From assembly GCA_019694575.1 (NCBI GenBank), contig JAIBBR010000055.1:1-32096 (forward strand): a stretch of 32,096 nt of DNA, in the 5' to 3' direction. Positions 7,883 to 16,790 of the stretch are shown here, piece after piece (the stretch's first letter is position 1; each line of letters begins with the position of its first letter). The translations under genes and the position numbers were made by a program. Below the pieces are notes generated by a model. It saw nothing but the letters and a program-made list of their open reading frames with translations. It searched no databases and was not told the DNA's origin. The stretch is from Myxococcaceae bacterium. GTDB taxonomy: Bacteria; Myxococcota; Myxococcia; Myxococcales; Myxococcaceae.

Positions 7883-8040
7883 GGGCCCTCCACAAAATAA
7901 ACGCTCCATATCAGCGCCGATCCATCCCGGCTGTCCGCGTTGCGCTCCCTGCGACTTACCACTGATAAATCTTAGGTCGCGCGCCTCGCCATCCGGGCGC
8001 CTCGGCGCAGATCTCGGACCGTTTATTTTGCGGCGGGCCC
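7883..8040. mobile_element. MITE-like element, 158 bp, with 21-bp inverted ends and TAA duplication
   Basis: The segment starts GGGCCCTCCACAAAATAAAC (7883) and, on the other strand, GGGCCCGCCGCAAAATAAAC (8040). The ends agree at 19 of 21 positions when the next G is included. TAA flanks both sides directly (7880-7882 and 8041-8043), as expected for a T-N-A target duplication by an IS5-type transposase. There is no gene inside, and the interior arms stay partly complementary, so the transcript could fold into one long hairpin. It lies between convergent genes and may also end their transcription. The right end provides the third base of the tamB TAG stop codon. No full-length parent element is in this window. 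Confidence 0.72.
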
Positions 8041-11000
8041 TAATATTCGTAGCTCCACACCAGTTCTGCGCCGGCGGCACGCTCGCTGCCACCGAACGCT
8101 TCAACCGAGATGAACTTGGTCCACTGGTACTCGAGCTTCGCGGTGAGGGTGTTTTGCCCACGACGGGGGTCGGCTCCCGCCTGGTACAGCGCCCCGACAT
8201 ACAAATTGTCGTTGATGTACTTGCCCGCTTCGACGCGCCAATCGCCAAAGCCTTTTTCACCCGAGTCGATGGTCAGCACGTCGATTTGAATCGGCAGCTT
8301 CGACATCAACGCGCTCTTCAGCACGCCCGCCAACACCCCGGCCACGCTCGACGCCGCTTGGTCACCCGTCATCGACGCGCCCGAGCCCGGCTTCAAGTTG
8401 CGGCGCCCCGTGGCGAGCAAGGTATAAATTTCAGACTCGGGCAACGGCGGCTGAGAGCGCGTCTTCAAGCTGATTTGCTCAACACCCTGGCCCTTCACCA
8501 TCACGAAAACAGTCACTTGCTCGCGCTCGTTGACCCACTCGGCGGTGACGTTCAAAAACGGCTTCGAGGCTTCACCGGCAAAGGTGATGCGCGAGTCGCC
8601 GCTCACGTTGAAGCGCCGACCGAGCACATCGGCATAGCCTTTGCGAATGGCGATGGTGCCGAAAATGCGCGCTTCATTGGCGTACTCGACGCGAAAATTG
8701 TCAGACAAGTCGGCGTCGATGTGCACGTCGGTACCGCGCACTTGAATGCCGTCTGGCACCTTGGCCAAAAGCCGCAATTTGAAAGCGGCGGGTGCACTTT
8801 TTTGCAGCGCGCGCTCGCGCTTCACCTGCGCCACATTTTGCCCACGGCGCACGATGTAAATGTCTTCGCGGTGCTCGAGCTGTTGCAAGTCTTTGCGTTT
8901 GGTGGTGGGCAAGTCGATGCGCGCTTTGGCCACACTGACGTCGCGCAAGTCGAGCCAGCCCTCGGCGAACTCTCCGTCAACACGCAACTGCGCGCTGGCG
9001 GCCGCCACCACTTGCTCATCAGTGACAAGGGGAAATTCTTTCACTTCGCCCGACGCCTTCACTGTCCAATGGGCGGGTTTGACGCGCAGGCCCTCGCCGC
9101 TCAACTGCGCCCAACCCGTGCCTGATGAAACCTTCAACGTTTGCACCGTGATGCGCGAAGGGTCGACGTGCACCTGCGCGCTGACGTCGCGGTAGTCACC
9201 CACGCCCGCCATTGAAAGCACACCCTTGGTCAGCGACAAGTCAGCTTCCATGAAAGGCTCTTTCGCCGTGCCGCGGGCCACGCCTTTACCCTCGAGAATG
9301 CCGCCCACCGCGCGCAGCCGCTCGTGCACTCCTGACAAAAACGCCAAGTCGAAAGCCTTTGCTTCGAGGGTGACGTCAAAAGGTGCGCTCTGCACCGCCA
9401 GGCCCTTTTGCACGGCCTTAAGGCCTACCTCGAGCTGCGCCTGGCCCTTCACCTTCAGCGAGCCTCCTTGTGGAGAAAACATCACCCAAGACACTTCGTG
9501 CTTTTTCGCGGCGTAGTCCCACGCGGCGTTCCATTGACCGAGCGACACTTTGCCCGCGCTGGGCGCTTCGACTGCCGCGCGCACTTTCAATTGGGGAGCC
9601 GCCAACGTGCCACTGCCGGCGACGGTGAGCCGTATCAACCCCTGGGTCAGCCACGTCTTGGTGCGGCCATTGGCCATTTCCAGCGTCTGGGGCAGAGAAA
9701 GCGGGCCCACATGGGCGTCGATTTTGAACGTGGCATCGGCGAGGGCGTCAATGTCGGCCCATTTGTCTGCTCCGGCGTCGAGCACCACATCGACAGTGCC
9801 GGCGGTCTGGTGGTCATGCGTCAGTGTCACGCTCAACGCCGAGCGCTGGCGTTGGGTCGACAGCGAAAGCACCACGTCGTGCGGCTGCAGCGATTCATTC
9901 TTCATGCCCGCCCACTTCGCCGACGCGTCGACCAAAGGCTGCGACAGGCTGCCCACCACCTTGCCGCGCGCCGACAACACGCCCGCCCATTTTCCCGATT
10001 GACCTAAGGCCTGCAGCGCTTGTTCGGCTTCAATGCCGTCAATGCTAAAGGCCACGGTGACGGGCATCGCCTTCCACGTTTCGGCCGAAGGCATGCCGTC
10101 GCGCAGCCGTTTACCGACACCGTCAGTGTGCACCGACAACTTCGCTCCGCCCCCCAGCAACTGCAGGTCGACTTGCACGTCGGCTTGGGCCCGTTCATCA
10201 CTTTTGGCCGTCACCACGGCCCGTCTCACCGCCAGGGGAGCCATTTCGGGCGAAGGCAACACTTCGAGCGCGTTGCCTTCGACATCGAGCGTGACGTGGG
10301 GCGCTTGGGTGTCTCCCGTGACGGCCAACGCGCCGGTCAACGCGCCGCGCAGGCCCAACGTTGAACCGGTGAGGGCCAGCACCTTGTCGGTGGCCACGTC
10401 TTTCATTTTCAGCTCCAGCGAGAGCGGCGCTGGGCTGCCTTTGCTCCACGCCTCGAGGGGAAAGTCGCATGTAGCGTCAAGGTCGCCGACTGAAGTCTTC
10501 AGCCCCAACACGCCCTTCAGCTCTCCATTTTGAAAGCCGACGTTCGACTGCAGGGCCACGTTTTCAATGCCGTACACCGCGCCGTCTTTCCACCGTGCTT
10601 GCGCGTCGACACGAAAAGCCTTCGCCGGCCCCTTCACCTTTGCCTTCACGTCGAGCAACCCCTTCAACTTCAGCCGGCTGACTGGGGCGAGCGCAGGCAA
10701 GCGCGCCAAGTTGAAGCCTTCGACGCGCGCCTCGCCGTCAACCCCATGGCGAGACCAGCCGCCCACCCACGACAGCCGCTGTGCCCCGGCCACCAGCGTG
10801 AGTTGGCCACTGAAAAAACGACCGTCGCTCCACGTCATGTCGACCGGAGCAAGCAGGCTCCACTGCGCTTCGGGGTAGCTCAACGTCACTTCTGACACCG
10901 TCATGCCTTCGCCGCCCGGCGCCAACGTGCCGGTGACGCCGAGCGCGATTTGGCTCAAGCCTCGAGCAGTGAAGCTGCCTTTCAACTTGCGGCCCCACGT

Positions 11001-12575
11001 CGAAACCTTGGCGTCGACGGCGTCGAGGTGTTGCTCGCCAATATCTACCCGCGCCACGGTGAGCTCAGCGCCGGCCTCATAAGGCCGTGCCCAATTCGGC
11101 ACCCGCGCGTCGACAGCCAAGCCCGTCACTTTCACGCTAGACACGCCGAGCGACTCGAAGCGCCCGCGCCCTTTGAATTGCGCTGACTTCCACGGGCCGT
11201 CTACCCCCACGTCGAGGCGACCGCTGCCCGTCACGCCCAGCGGCTCGACGCCCAATGCCTGCGTCAAGCCGCGGCCCAGCTGCGCCACCGAGGGCACCAC
11301 CACCGTGCCCTTGAGCGACACCGTGCGCAGGTCGGCCTTGCCCGTGGTTTCTAGCGTCGCGCCGAAAACACGTGCGGTGAGCTGCGACACGTCGAGCGCG
11401 CCGCCCTTCGCGGTGGCCTTCGCATCGACATCGGCCCAGGGAGCGCCGCTCTCGCTTGTCCACTTCACCTTCGCGGTGGCATTGCCATTCAAGAGGCTGC
11501 CCCCCGCTTCACGCAGCGTGCCTTTGACTTCGAGCGCTACCTTCGAAGACGGCAAGGTCGGCACCAGCCGTCGCGGTGAAAAATCGGCCACTTTCAGCTC
11601 GAAAACATCGACCTGCAGCGGGGCTGTTTCATACGTGGCGTTGAGCGTCGCCTGGGCGCCCAGAGCATGCGCGGTGAGCGCCGCCCGCTTGAGCGACACG
11701 TCACCCTTCACTGTCCACTTCTCGTCGCCCTCGAGCGCAATGCCCAAACCCGCGCGCAACGCGGCAGACACTTCTAACGTTTCAACCGCGACGTCGGGCT
11801 CGGGCAGCCCCACCCGCGCCTTGAGCTGTGAATCACCCAGCGTCAGCGCCACGTCGACCTGGGTTGGGTGAGAAGCGTGGCTGCGCATGGCAACATCGAT
11901 GCGCAGCGGCCCGTCGACCGGCCGCTTGGCGTGGCCTTGGAGCTTGAGCGCTCCCTCGAGCTGCAGCGGGCTGGTGAGCACCGTGGCCTGCCCGTCGGCG
12001 GTCAGCTCGTTAAAATCGAGCAGCATCGGCGCCTGGTTGCCGGTCTTGAAGCCAAAAGTACCTTGCCGCAGCGCCAGGCTTTTCACCGTCACCCGCGTGC
12101 CCTCGCCGGGTTTTTCAAGAGCAGCAGGCGCGGCGGGCGTTTTCGAGGCCATCGCGCGGCTCAAGTTCAACCCGCGCTCATCAGACGCGAGGTACACATG
12201 CGGCCCGAAAAGCTGCACGTCGTCGAGCCGCACTTCACCCGACGTCAGCGCCCACACACCCATCGTCGCTTCAGCGCGCTCAATGTGCGCCACCAGTTCG
12301 CCTTCGGGCGTAAAGAGCTTCAAATCAGTCAGCGTGACGTGAGTGCCAGCGAGGCGTACGTCGCCCAACTCTAACTTGCCCTGCAGCGCTTGGGCGGCCG
12401 CTTTGAGCACCTGCTCTTTCACCAACTGACTGGCCGCGCCGCTGCGCAAATAAATGAGGGCGCCCGTCATCACCACGCCGATGAAAACCGCCAAACCCAA
12501 AAGCACGTACGGCCAACGCCGGCGCTTCAAAGGAGGCACCGTGGTCGGCAAGTCATTGGGCGGCGAAGAAGACAT
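8040..12575 (-). CDS. tamB: TamB-like translocation and assembly module protein (DUF490)
   Basis: The protein of about 1,511 residues starts MSSSPPNDLP; an ATG 11 codons upstream is possible. It has one N-terminal membrane anchor (WPYVLLGLAVFIGVVMTGAL, about 31-50), then more than 1,000 residues of monotonous beta-strand repeats typical of the lipid-conducting AsmA/TamB beta-taco, and the conserved C-terminal DUF490 domain (GSDRI-type motif SGDSRITFAGEASKP, then SEIYTLLATGR). TamB bridges the inner membrane and the TamA barrel and is implicated in anterograde phospholipid transport and outer-membrane protein insertion. A TamA-type gene lies 1.2 kb upstream on the same strand. The stop codon TAG is completed by the first base of the adjacent 158-bp element, but the reading frame remains full length. 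Confidence 0.9.
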   Translation of the reverse strand: MSSSPPNDLPTTVPPLKRRRWPYVLLGLAVFIGVVMTGALIYLRSGAASQLVKEQVLKAAAQALQGKLELGDVRLAGTHVTLTDLKLFTPEGELVAHIERAEATMGVWALTSGEVRLDDVQLFGPHVYLASDERGLNLSRAMASKTPAAPAALEKPGEGTRVTVKSLALRQGTFGFKTGNQAPMLLDFNELTADGQATVLTSPLQLEGALKLQGHAKRPVDGPLRIDVAMRSHASHPTQVDVALTLGDSQLKARVGLPEPDVAVETLEVSAALRAGLGIALEGDEKWTVKGDVSLKRAALTAHALGAQATLNATYETAPLQVDVFELKVADFSPRRLVPTLPSSKVALEVKGTLREAGGSLLNGNATAKVKWTSESGAPWADVDAKATAKGGALDVSQLTARVFGATLETTGKADLRTVSLKGTVVVPSVAQLGRGLTQALGVEPLGVTGSGRLDVGVDGPWKSAQFKGRGRFESLGVSSVKVTGLAVDARVPNWARPYEAGAELTVARVDIGEQHLDAVDAKVSTWGRKLKGSFTARGLSQIALGVTGTLAPGGEGMTVSEVTLSYPEAQWSLLAPVDMTWSDGRFFSGQLTLVAGAQRLSWVGGWSRHGVDGEARVEGFNLARLPALAPVSRLKLKGLLDVKAKVKGPAKAFRVDAQARWKDGAVYGIENVALQSNVGFQNGELKGVLGLKTSVGDLDATCDFPLEAWSKGSPAPLSLELKMKDVATDKVLALTGSTLGLRGALTGALAVTGDTQAPHVTLDVEGNALEVLPSPEMAPLAVRRAVVTAKSDERAQADVQVDLQLLGGGAKLSVHTDGVGKRLRDGMPSAETWKAMPVTVAFSIDGIEAEQALQALGQSGKWAGVLSARGKVVGSLSQPLVDASAKWAGMKNESLQPHDVVLSLSTQRQRSALSVTLTHDHQTAGTVDVVLDAGADKWADIDALADATFKIDAHVGPLSLPQTLEMANGRTKTWLTQGLIRLTVAGSGTLAAPQLKVRAAVEAPSAGKVSLGQWNAAWDYAAKKHEVSWVMFSPQGGSLKVKGQAQLEVGLKAVQKGLAVQSAPFDVTLEAKAFDLAFLSGVHERLRAVGGILEGKGVARGTAKEPFMEADLSLTKGVLSMAGVGDYRDVSAQVHVDPSRITVQTLKVSSGTGWAQLSGEGLRVKPAHWTVKASGEVKEFPLVTDEQVVAAASAQLRVDGEFAEGWLDLRDVSVAKARIDLPTTKRKDLQQLEHREDIYIVRRGQNVAQVKRERALQKSAPAAFKLRLLAKVPDGIQVRGTDVHIDADLSDNFRVEYANEARIFGTIAIRKGYADVLGRRFNVSGDSRITFAGEASKPFLNVTAEWVNEREQVTVFVMVKGQGVEQISLKTRSQPPLPESEIYTLLATGRRNLKPGSGASMTGDQAASSVAGVLAGVLKSALMSKLPIQIDVLTIDSGEKGFGDWRVEAGKYINDNLYVGALYQAGADPRRGQNTLTAKLEYQWTKFISVEAFGGSERAAGAELVWSYEY

Positions 12576-12666
12576 TGTCAAAGTGCACCAAGCATGCTGC
12601 GTACCCACGGGTGTAACCCAAATTCACGCTTCGCTCGAAGAGGCGTCGCAAGTAGAACCGTCGCAG

Positions 12667-13773
12667 GTGCTTCACCGAATTCCCGTACTCGCGCGTTTTG
12701 GCCTGCTGGTGGTGCTTTGTGTCGTCACCGGTGTCACCGCGCTGTGGCTTTTTGGCATTACGGGGCCGGGGCAAACCACCACGGCGTGGCAAAATAACGC
12801 GCCCATCGACATGTGGCTGCGGTGGGACTGCGGCTGGTACCAAGCCATCGCCGAACGGGGCTATTCGTACACACCCGGGCAACAGAGCGCGGTGGCGTAT
12901 TTTCCGCTCTACCCGTTGGTGATGCGCGGGGTCATGGCATTCGGCGTCGACGTTTTTCTCTCGGGCATTGCCGTCACGCTGGTGAGCGGTGGCTTGGGCG
13001 CGCTGGTTTTTCACCAATGGGCACGCACCTTGAAACCGGGCGCGGCTGACTGGGCGCTGACGCTGCTCCTCACGTGGCCTTTCGCGTACTACCTGGCAGG
13101 TGCCGTTTATTCTGACGCGCTGTTTCTGTTGGTCGTCGCTTGCGCTTTTCTCTTTCTCGAGCGCCGCCAGCTGGGGTGGGCGGTGCTCTTGGGCGCCTTG
13201 GCCACGGCGACCCGGCCGGTGGGCCCCGCTGTCGTGCTGGGCCTGTGCGCGCGCGCGTGGGAGTTGGACATGCGCGAAGGCAAACCGTCATGGAAAACGG
13301 CGTTGCCGCTTTTGAGTGGCGCAGGGGCCTTGGCGTACATGGTGTACCTGGGGGTGGCGTTTGGTGACCCGCTCGCGTTTCTTCATTCGCAGGCAGGCTG
13401 GGGGCAGCTGACGAACCAACCCGGCTTCAAGCCGGCGCTCTTCAATGGGCACCGCGACTGGCCCGAATTTGTCTCGCCCCTCATTCACCTCACCCTGGCG
13501 CTGGGGCTGCTCGCGCTCGCCTGGCCCATGCGCAAGCGTTTGGGCTGGGGCTACAGCGTGTACGTGGCGGCGGTGTTGGCGCTGCCGCTCTATTCGAGCC
13601 GCGACTTCATTGGCTTGGGTCGCTATGGCATTGCCGCTTTTCCCAGCTTGCTGGTGCTGGCCGAGACGCTGCGCGAAAAACCCCGGTGGGTGCGCCTGGC
13701 CTATGTCGCCTCGAGCGTCGCCTTGCTCGTGGTGATGACCGCGCGCTTCGCCATTGGCCGCTATGTTTCTTAA
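12667..13773 (+). CDS. PIG-V-like mannosyltransferase family membrane protein
   Basis: This polytopic protein of about 368 residues has many hydrophobic segments. It also has the conserved N-terminal loop WLRWDCGWYQAIAERGYS, followed by YFPLYPLVMR, the hallmark of the PIG-V/GT-C group (Mannosyltransferase PF04188), where the acidic residue before the tryptophan-rich loop is catalytic. It likely transfers a sugar from a polyprenyl-phosphate donor on the outer face of the inner membrane. No ATG occurs where the first membrane segment begins. The GTG at 12667 (VLHRIPVLARFG) is the most sensible start, because the longer frame overlaps the tamB start in antisense. It runs against tamB and tamA, and its stop overlaps the tamA stop convergently in the tetranucleotide TTAA. 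Acceptor and glycan are unknown. Confidence 0.75.
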   Translation: MLHRIPVLARFGLLVVLCVVTGVTALWLFGITGPGQTTTAWQNNAPIDMWLRWDCGWYQAIAERGYSYTPGQQSAVAYFPLYPLVMRGVMAFGVDVFLSGIAVTLVSGGLGALVFHQWARTLKPGAADWALTLLLTWPFAYYLAGAVYSDALFLLVVACAFLFLERRQLGWAVLLGALATATRPVGPAVVLGLCARAWELDMREGKPSWKTALPLLSGAGALAYMVYLGVAFGDPLAFLHSQAGWGQLTNQPGFKPALFNGHRDWPEFVSPLIHLTLALGLLALAWPMRKRLGWGYSVYVAAVLALPLYSSRDFIGLGRYGIAAFPSLLVLAETLREKPRWVRLAYVASSVALLVVMTARFAIGRYVS

Positions 13774-15893
13774 AACGCTTCGCCGACTGAAAGCTGAAAC
13801 ACGCAGCGCCCTTCAGGGCTGCCGCCGTAATTCGGCCCCTGCCCTTTGAAAGCACCGAAACACGAATTGTCAGTCGGGTAAACCACCGGCCGCTGGGGGT
13901 TGTTCTGCGTCACCTGCAACCCAGGCCCCGTCGGCAAGCGCATGGCCACGTCGACGCGAATCGGCCCTACCGGGGTGCGGTAACGAAGCCCCAACCCCAC
14001 TGCGTGTTGTAGCTGGTTGAAGAAATTGACGCCTTCGTCGAGCGGCAACGAACCCGCGCTCACCAGGCCGGTGTCGAAGAAAAACGCCACCACGAAATCG
14101 CCATAGAAATTCCACCGCAGCTCGACCGAGGCCTCGATGAGCCCCTTGCCGCCGACGGGCAGCGTTTCACCTTCACGCGCACCGGCGGGTGCCACCAAGC
14201 CGTCTGACGCGCTGTTCTTCGCCACCGCCGTCATCGGAGACAGCCGCCGGGTATTGAAACCGCGCATCGACGACGCGCCTCCCGAAAAAAACCGCGCCAC
14301 GATGGGGGTGTTGGCGTCTGGCGCGGTGAGCAGCGTGCCCGCTTTCAACTTCGCTCCCAACGTCACCCGCTTCTCTTCACCGAAGCTGACATAGCCGCGC
14401 ACTTCAGGCTGAATTCGATAGAAAGAAAACTGCCCACCCAGCACCCCGCCGCCTTGCTGAAACGAGATTGACGCGTAATACCCTTCACGTGGCTCGAGCG
14501 GTTTGTCACGCCGGTCGTACTCAATCGTCTCTTCTAGGTACGAAAGCGGGCACGGCGCGGTGCAACCCACCGCCTGCTCGGGCGCGCGCCCATCGAGTGG
14601 AATTTCTGACGACAACTTGGGGTAGAGCTCGATGTTGTACGAGGGAAAAATGCGCAGCGCGAGCAGCGGCTTCCACATTAGGCCCACCTTGCCCGCCACG
14701 CCGATGTAGCTGTACGTCGGCTCGAGCCCTGAAAACCCGTCGAGCGAAGCTTGAAAGCTCAGCTGGTTCAACTGGTTGCGCAATGCTTCGGGCACGTTTT
14801 TCCAGTTGAGGGGCGGCTGTTCGAGTTCACCGTGCAGCGAAAACACCGGGCCGTGCTGCGCGCCGGGCGAGCCTATCGCCACGTTGTACACGTCAGGCAA
14901 AAACGCGTAACCGGCTTTGCCTTTGACGGTGCCGCGGCGCAGGCCTCCGAAGAAATTGCGGTGGGTCAGCTCGATGGAGCCGTTGGCTTCTTGCCGCACT
15001 TGGTCGATACCCAAACCCACGCCCGCGCGAATGGTGTGAAACGGCGCGTCGCTGACTTTCACCGCGATGGGCACGGTGAGCGTCTGCCGGTCAGGAGCCG
15101 CGCGCGTCACCCGCACCGCCGAGAACACGCCCATTTGAAACACGCGACCTTGAATTTCAGTCAGCGTGCTTTCGCTGTACCAGTCGCCCTGGCTGAAGGC
15201 GCTTTTCGCCTGCAACAACACCGTTTCGCGGCTCACCCGGCTCTCGCCCAGGTCGATGAACACGTCACCCATGCGGTAGCGCGCGCCCGGCGTGACGGTG
15301 ACTTTTGCCTGCGCGCTGGCGTTGTCGATACGCACCACCACTTCACCGTTCAACACCGCTTCGACGTAGCCGAGCTCGTTGAGCCGCGCGGGAATCAGCT
15401 CTTTCAATTTCGCCCAGTGCTCTTCGATGAAAACATCGCCCACTTTGAGTGGCAGCTTCTTCAGTATTTCTTCGCGCTGGTCTGCCGGCAGATTTTCTAA
15501 GCCTTGAATCGAAAGCTCCGACAGCTTCACCACCGGGCCTTCTTCGACTTTCACTTCTAACACCACGCGCTCACCGGGAATCGGCCGCACAACGTCTTCA
15601 GTCACCTTGGCTTGGTAGTAGCCCTGCGACTGGTAATAGCGTTCGATTCGCTTCAGGTCTGACTGCCACGCGGTAGCGTCGTAATAGTCGTCGTGCCCAA
15701 TGCCCGGCACCCAAGCGGGAAAAAAACCCGTCTCGCTGGTGAGAATGCGCTTTTTGATTTCGCCTTCATCGACGTTTTTCACGCCCTGCAGCTTGATGTC
15801 GTCGACCAGCTTGGCGTCGGGCGTGGGCTTGGTCGAAGCACACCCCACGCTCAGCAAGAGCGCCACGCACGCCCATGAAAACCGCTTAAAAAT
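13770..15893 (-). CDS. tamA: TamA-type Omp85 outer-membrane protein with lipoprotein-like signal
   Basis: About 707 residues. Residues 1-18 read MFKRFSWACVALLLSVGC if the ATT at 15893 is used as start, followed by S/T/P-rich residues, which resembles a lipoprotein signal with Cys18. Residues 28-270 form about three POTRA domains (DDIKLQGVKNVDEGEIKKRI; LSELSIQGLENLPADQREE; MGDVFIDLGESRVSRETV). The rest is a 16-strand-type barrel with the lid-lock motif RFFSGGASSMRGF. Three POTRA domains and the nearby tamB argue for TamA rather than BamA, which has five. No ATG, GTG or TTG gives a sensible signal: the ATG-initiated frame at 16265 only runs antiparallel to family sense through the PAP2 gene. 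The ATT overlaps the end of the PAP2 gene by 8 bases, which suggests translational coupling. Confidence 0.82.
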   Translation of the reverse strand: MFKRFSWACVALLLSVGCASTKPTPDAKLVDDIKLQGVKNVDEGEIKKRILTSETGFFPAWVPGIGHDDYYDATAWQSDLKRIERYYQSQGYYQAKVTEDVVRPIPGERVVLEVKVEEGPVVKLSELSIQGLENLPADQREEILKKLPLKVGDVFIEEHWAKLKELIPARLNELGYVEAVLNGEVVVRIDNASAQAKVTVTPGARYRMGDVFIDLGESRVSRETVLLQAKSAFSQGDWYSESTLTEIQGRVFQMGVFSAVRVTRAAPDRQTLTVPIAVKVSDAPFHTIRAGVGLGIDQVRQEANGSIELTHRNFFGGLRRGTVKGKAGYAFLPDVYNVAIGSPGAQHGPVFSLHGELEQPPLNWKNVPEALRNQLNQLSFQASLDGFSGLEPTYSYIGVAGKVGLMWKPLLALRIFPSYNIELYPKLSSEIPLDGRAPEQAVGCTAPCPLSYLEETIEYDRRDKPLEPREGYYASISFQQGGGVLGGQFSFYRIQPEVRGYVSFGEEKRVTLGAKLKAGTLLTAPDANTPIVARFFSGGASSMRGFNTRRLSPMTAVAKNSASDGLVAPAGAREGETLPVGGKGLIEASVELRWNFYGDFVVAFFFDTGLVSAGSLPLDEGVNFFNQLQHAVGLGLRYRTPVGPIRVDVAMRLPTGPGLQVTQNNPQRPVVYPTDNSCFGAFKGQGPNYGGSPEGRCVFQLSVGEAF

Positions 15894-16752
15894 GGCCCAC
15901 CACCGCCATGCCGCCCAGGCCAGGCACCAAGCGCACGTCGCGGAGCGCTTGGGGCTCACCCGTGTCGACGCCGTGCAACAGCGCCGGCAAGCCGTAGCCA
16001 AACGCCGCGCCCACCACCGCTCCGGTGAGCACGTCAGTAAAGTAGTGCTTGTCGGCCACCATGCGCAGCACCGTGGTGGTGGTGGCGAGCGCCATGCCGA
16101 GCGACCACACCCAGGCGCGGTAGCGGTAGCCCCGCAGCTCGGCCACCGTGCCCACCGCGGTGGCCAGGCAGAAGGCCATCGTGGCGTGCCCGCTGAAAAA
16201 AGAGACGTTGTTGTCGTCGGGGTGCGAAACCATTGCCTTGGCTTCTTGCGAAAGCCGGGCCACAAAAGGCCGTTCTCTGCCGACGGTGAATTTCACCAGC
16301 TGGTTGAAAACAGCGGCGGCCAACACGGCTTCCACCACCAGCAGGGTGTCGACGCCAAACGCGGCGAAGTCATCGGCCTGCCAAAAGCTGTAGAGCAGCC
16401 CACCCGCGGGCATCACTCCTAAAGTGACATAAGACACCAGGTCGATGGTGCGCTGTTGGCCCAGCGGCGCGCGAATGGCGGTGAGCGCGTCATCTAAAAC
16501 ATTGTGCACACACCAGCGACACGCGGCGGGGGCGAGCGGCTTTTTGAAGACTGTTTCAGTGAGCAACAGGCCTGTGCCAAGCACCGCGGTGAGGGGTACG
16601 TCGACCTTGGGCTCCCACTTCAGGGCGCGCGCGGGGGCCACGGCGTCAACCGGTGCCGGCGAGCTGGCAAGCAGCAGCAGTGCGAGCAGGCAACTCATCT
16701 TCAGGTGCCCGTATAAGCGCAAGGCAAGCCGAACAAAAGATCTGGCAGCCAT
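15886..16752 (-). CDS. PAP2-superfamily membrane phosphatase
   Basis: The three phosphatase signatures are present in order: KFTVGRERPF (K-x6-R-P), SFFSGHAT (SGH) and RMVADKHYFTD (R-x5-H-x3-D), with transmembrane helices between them. The N-terminus from 16752, MAARSFVRLALRLYGHLK followed by a Leu-rich stretch ending SSPAPVDA, looks like a signal peptide. ATGs at 16791 and 16698 are alternatives. PAP2 enzymes dephosphorylate lipid phosphates such as undecaprenyl diphosphate or phosphatidic acid on the periplasmic side. The gene overlaps the tamA-type gene downstream by 8 bases and is divergent from the pilT-like gene. An envelope lipid-phosphate role is inferred from motifs and context; the substrate is unknown. 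Confidence 0.88.
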   Translation of the reverse strand: MAARSFVRLALRLYGHLKMSCLLALLLLASSPAPVDAVAPARALKWEPKVDVPLTAVLGTGLLLTETVFKKPLAPAACRWCVHNVLDDALTAIRAPLGQQRTIDLVSYVTLGVMPAGGLLYSFWQADDFAAFGVDTLLVVEAVLAAAVFNQLVKFTVGRERPFVARLSQEAKAMVSHPDDNNVSFFSGHATMAFCLATAVGTVAELRGYRYRAWVWSLGMALATTTTVLRMVADKHYFTDVLTGAVVGAAFGYGLPALLHGVDTGEPQALRDVRLVPGLGGMAVVGHF

Positions 16753-16790
16753 GCGCCCGCATGTCATGCTGTCGCTCTTTGGAGGCTTCA

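Noticed and set aside
7827-9125. Long plus-strand open frame of 432 codons over the end of tamB
   Set aside because: It is antisense to the conserved C-terminal domain of TamB, His/Arg/Gln-rich as expected for a shadow frame in GC-rich DNA, and runs across the MITE-like element.
15893-16265. N-terminal extension of the TamA-type protein to the upstream ATG
   Set aside because: The extension is Trp/Arg/Pro-rich, reads the PAP2 gene in the wrong frame and contains no domain.
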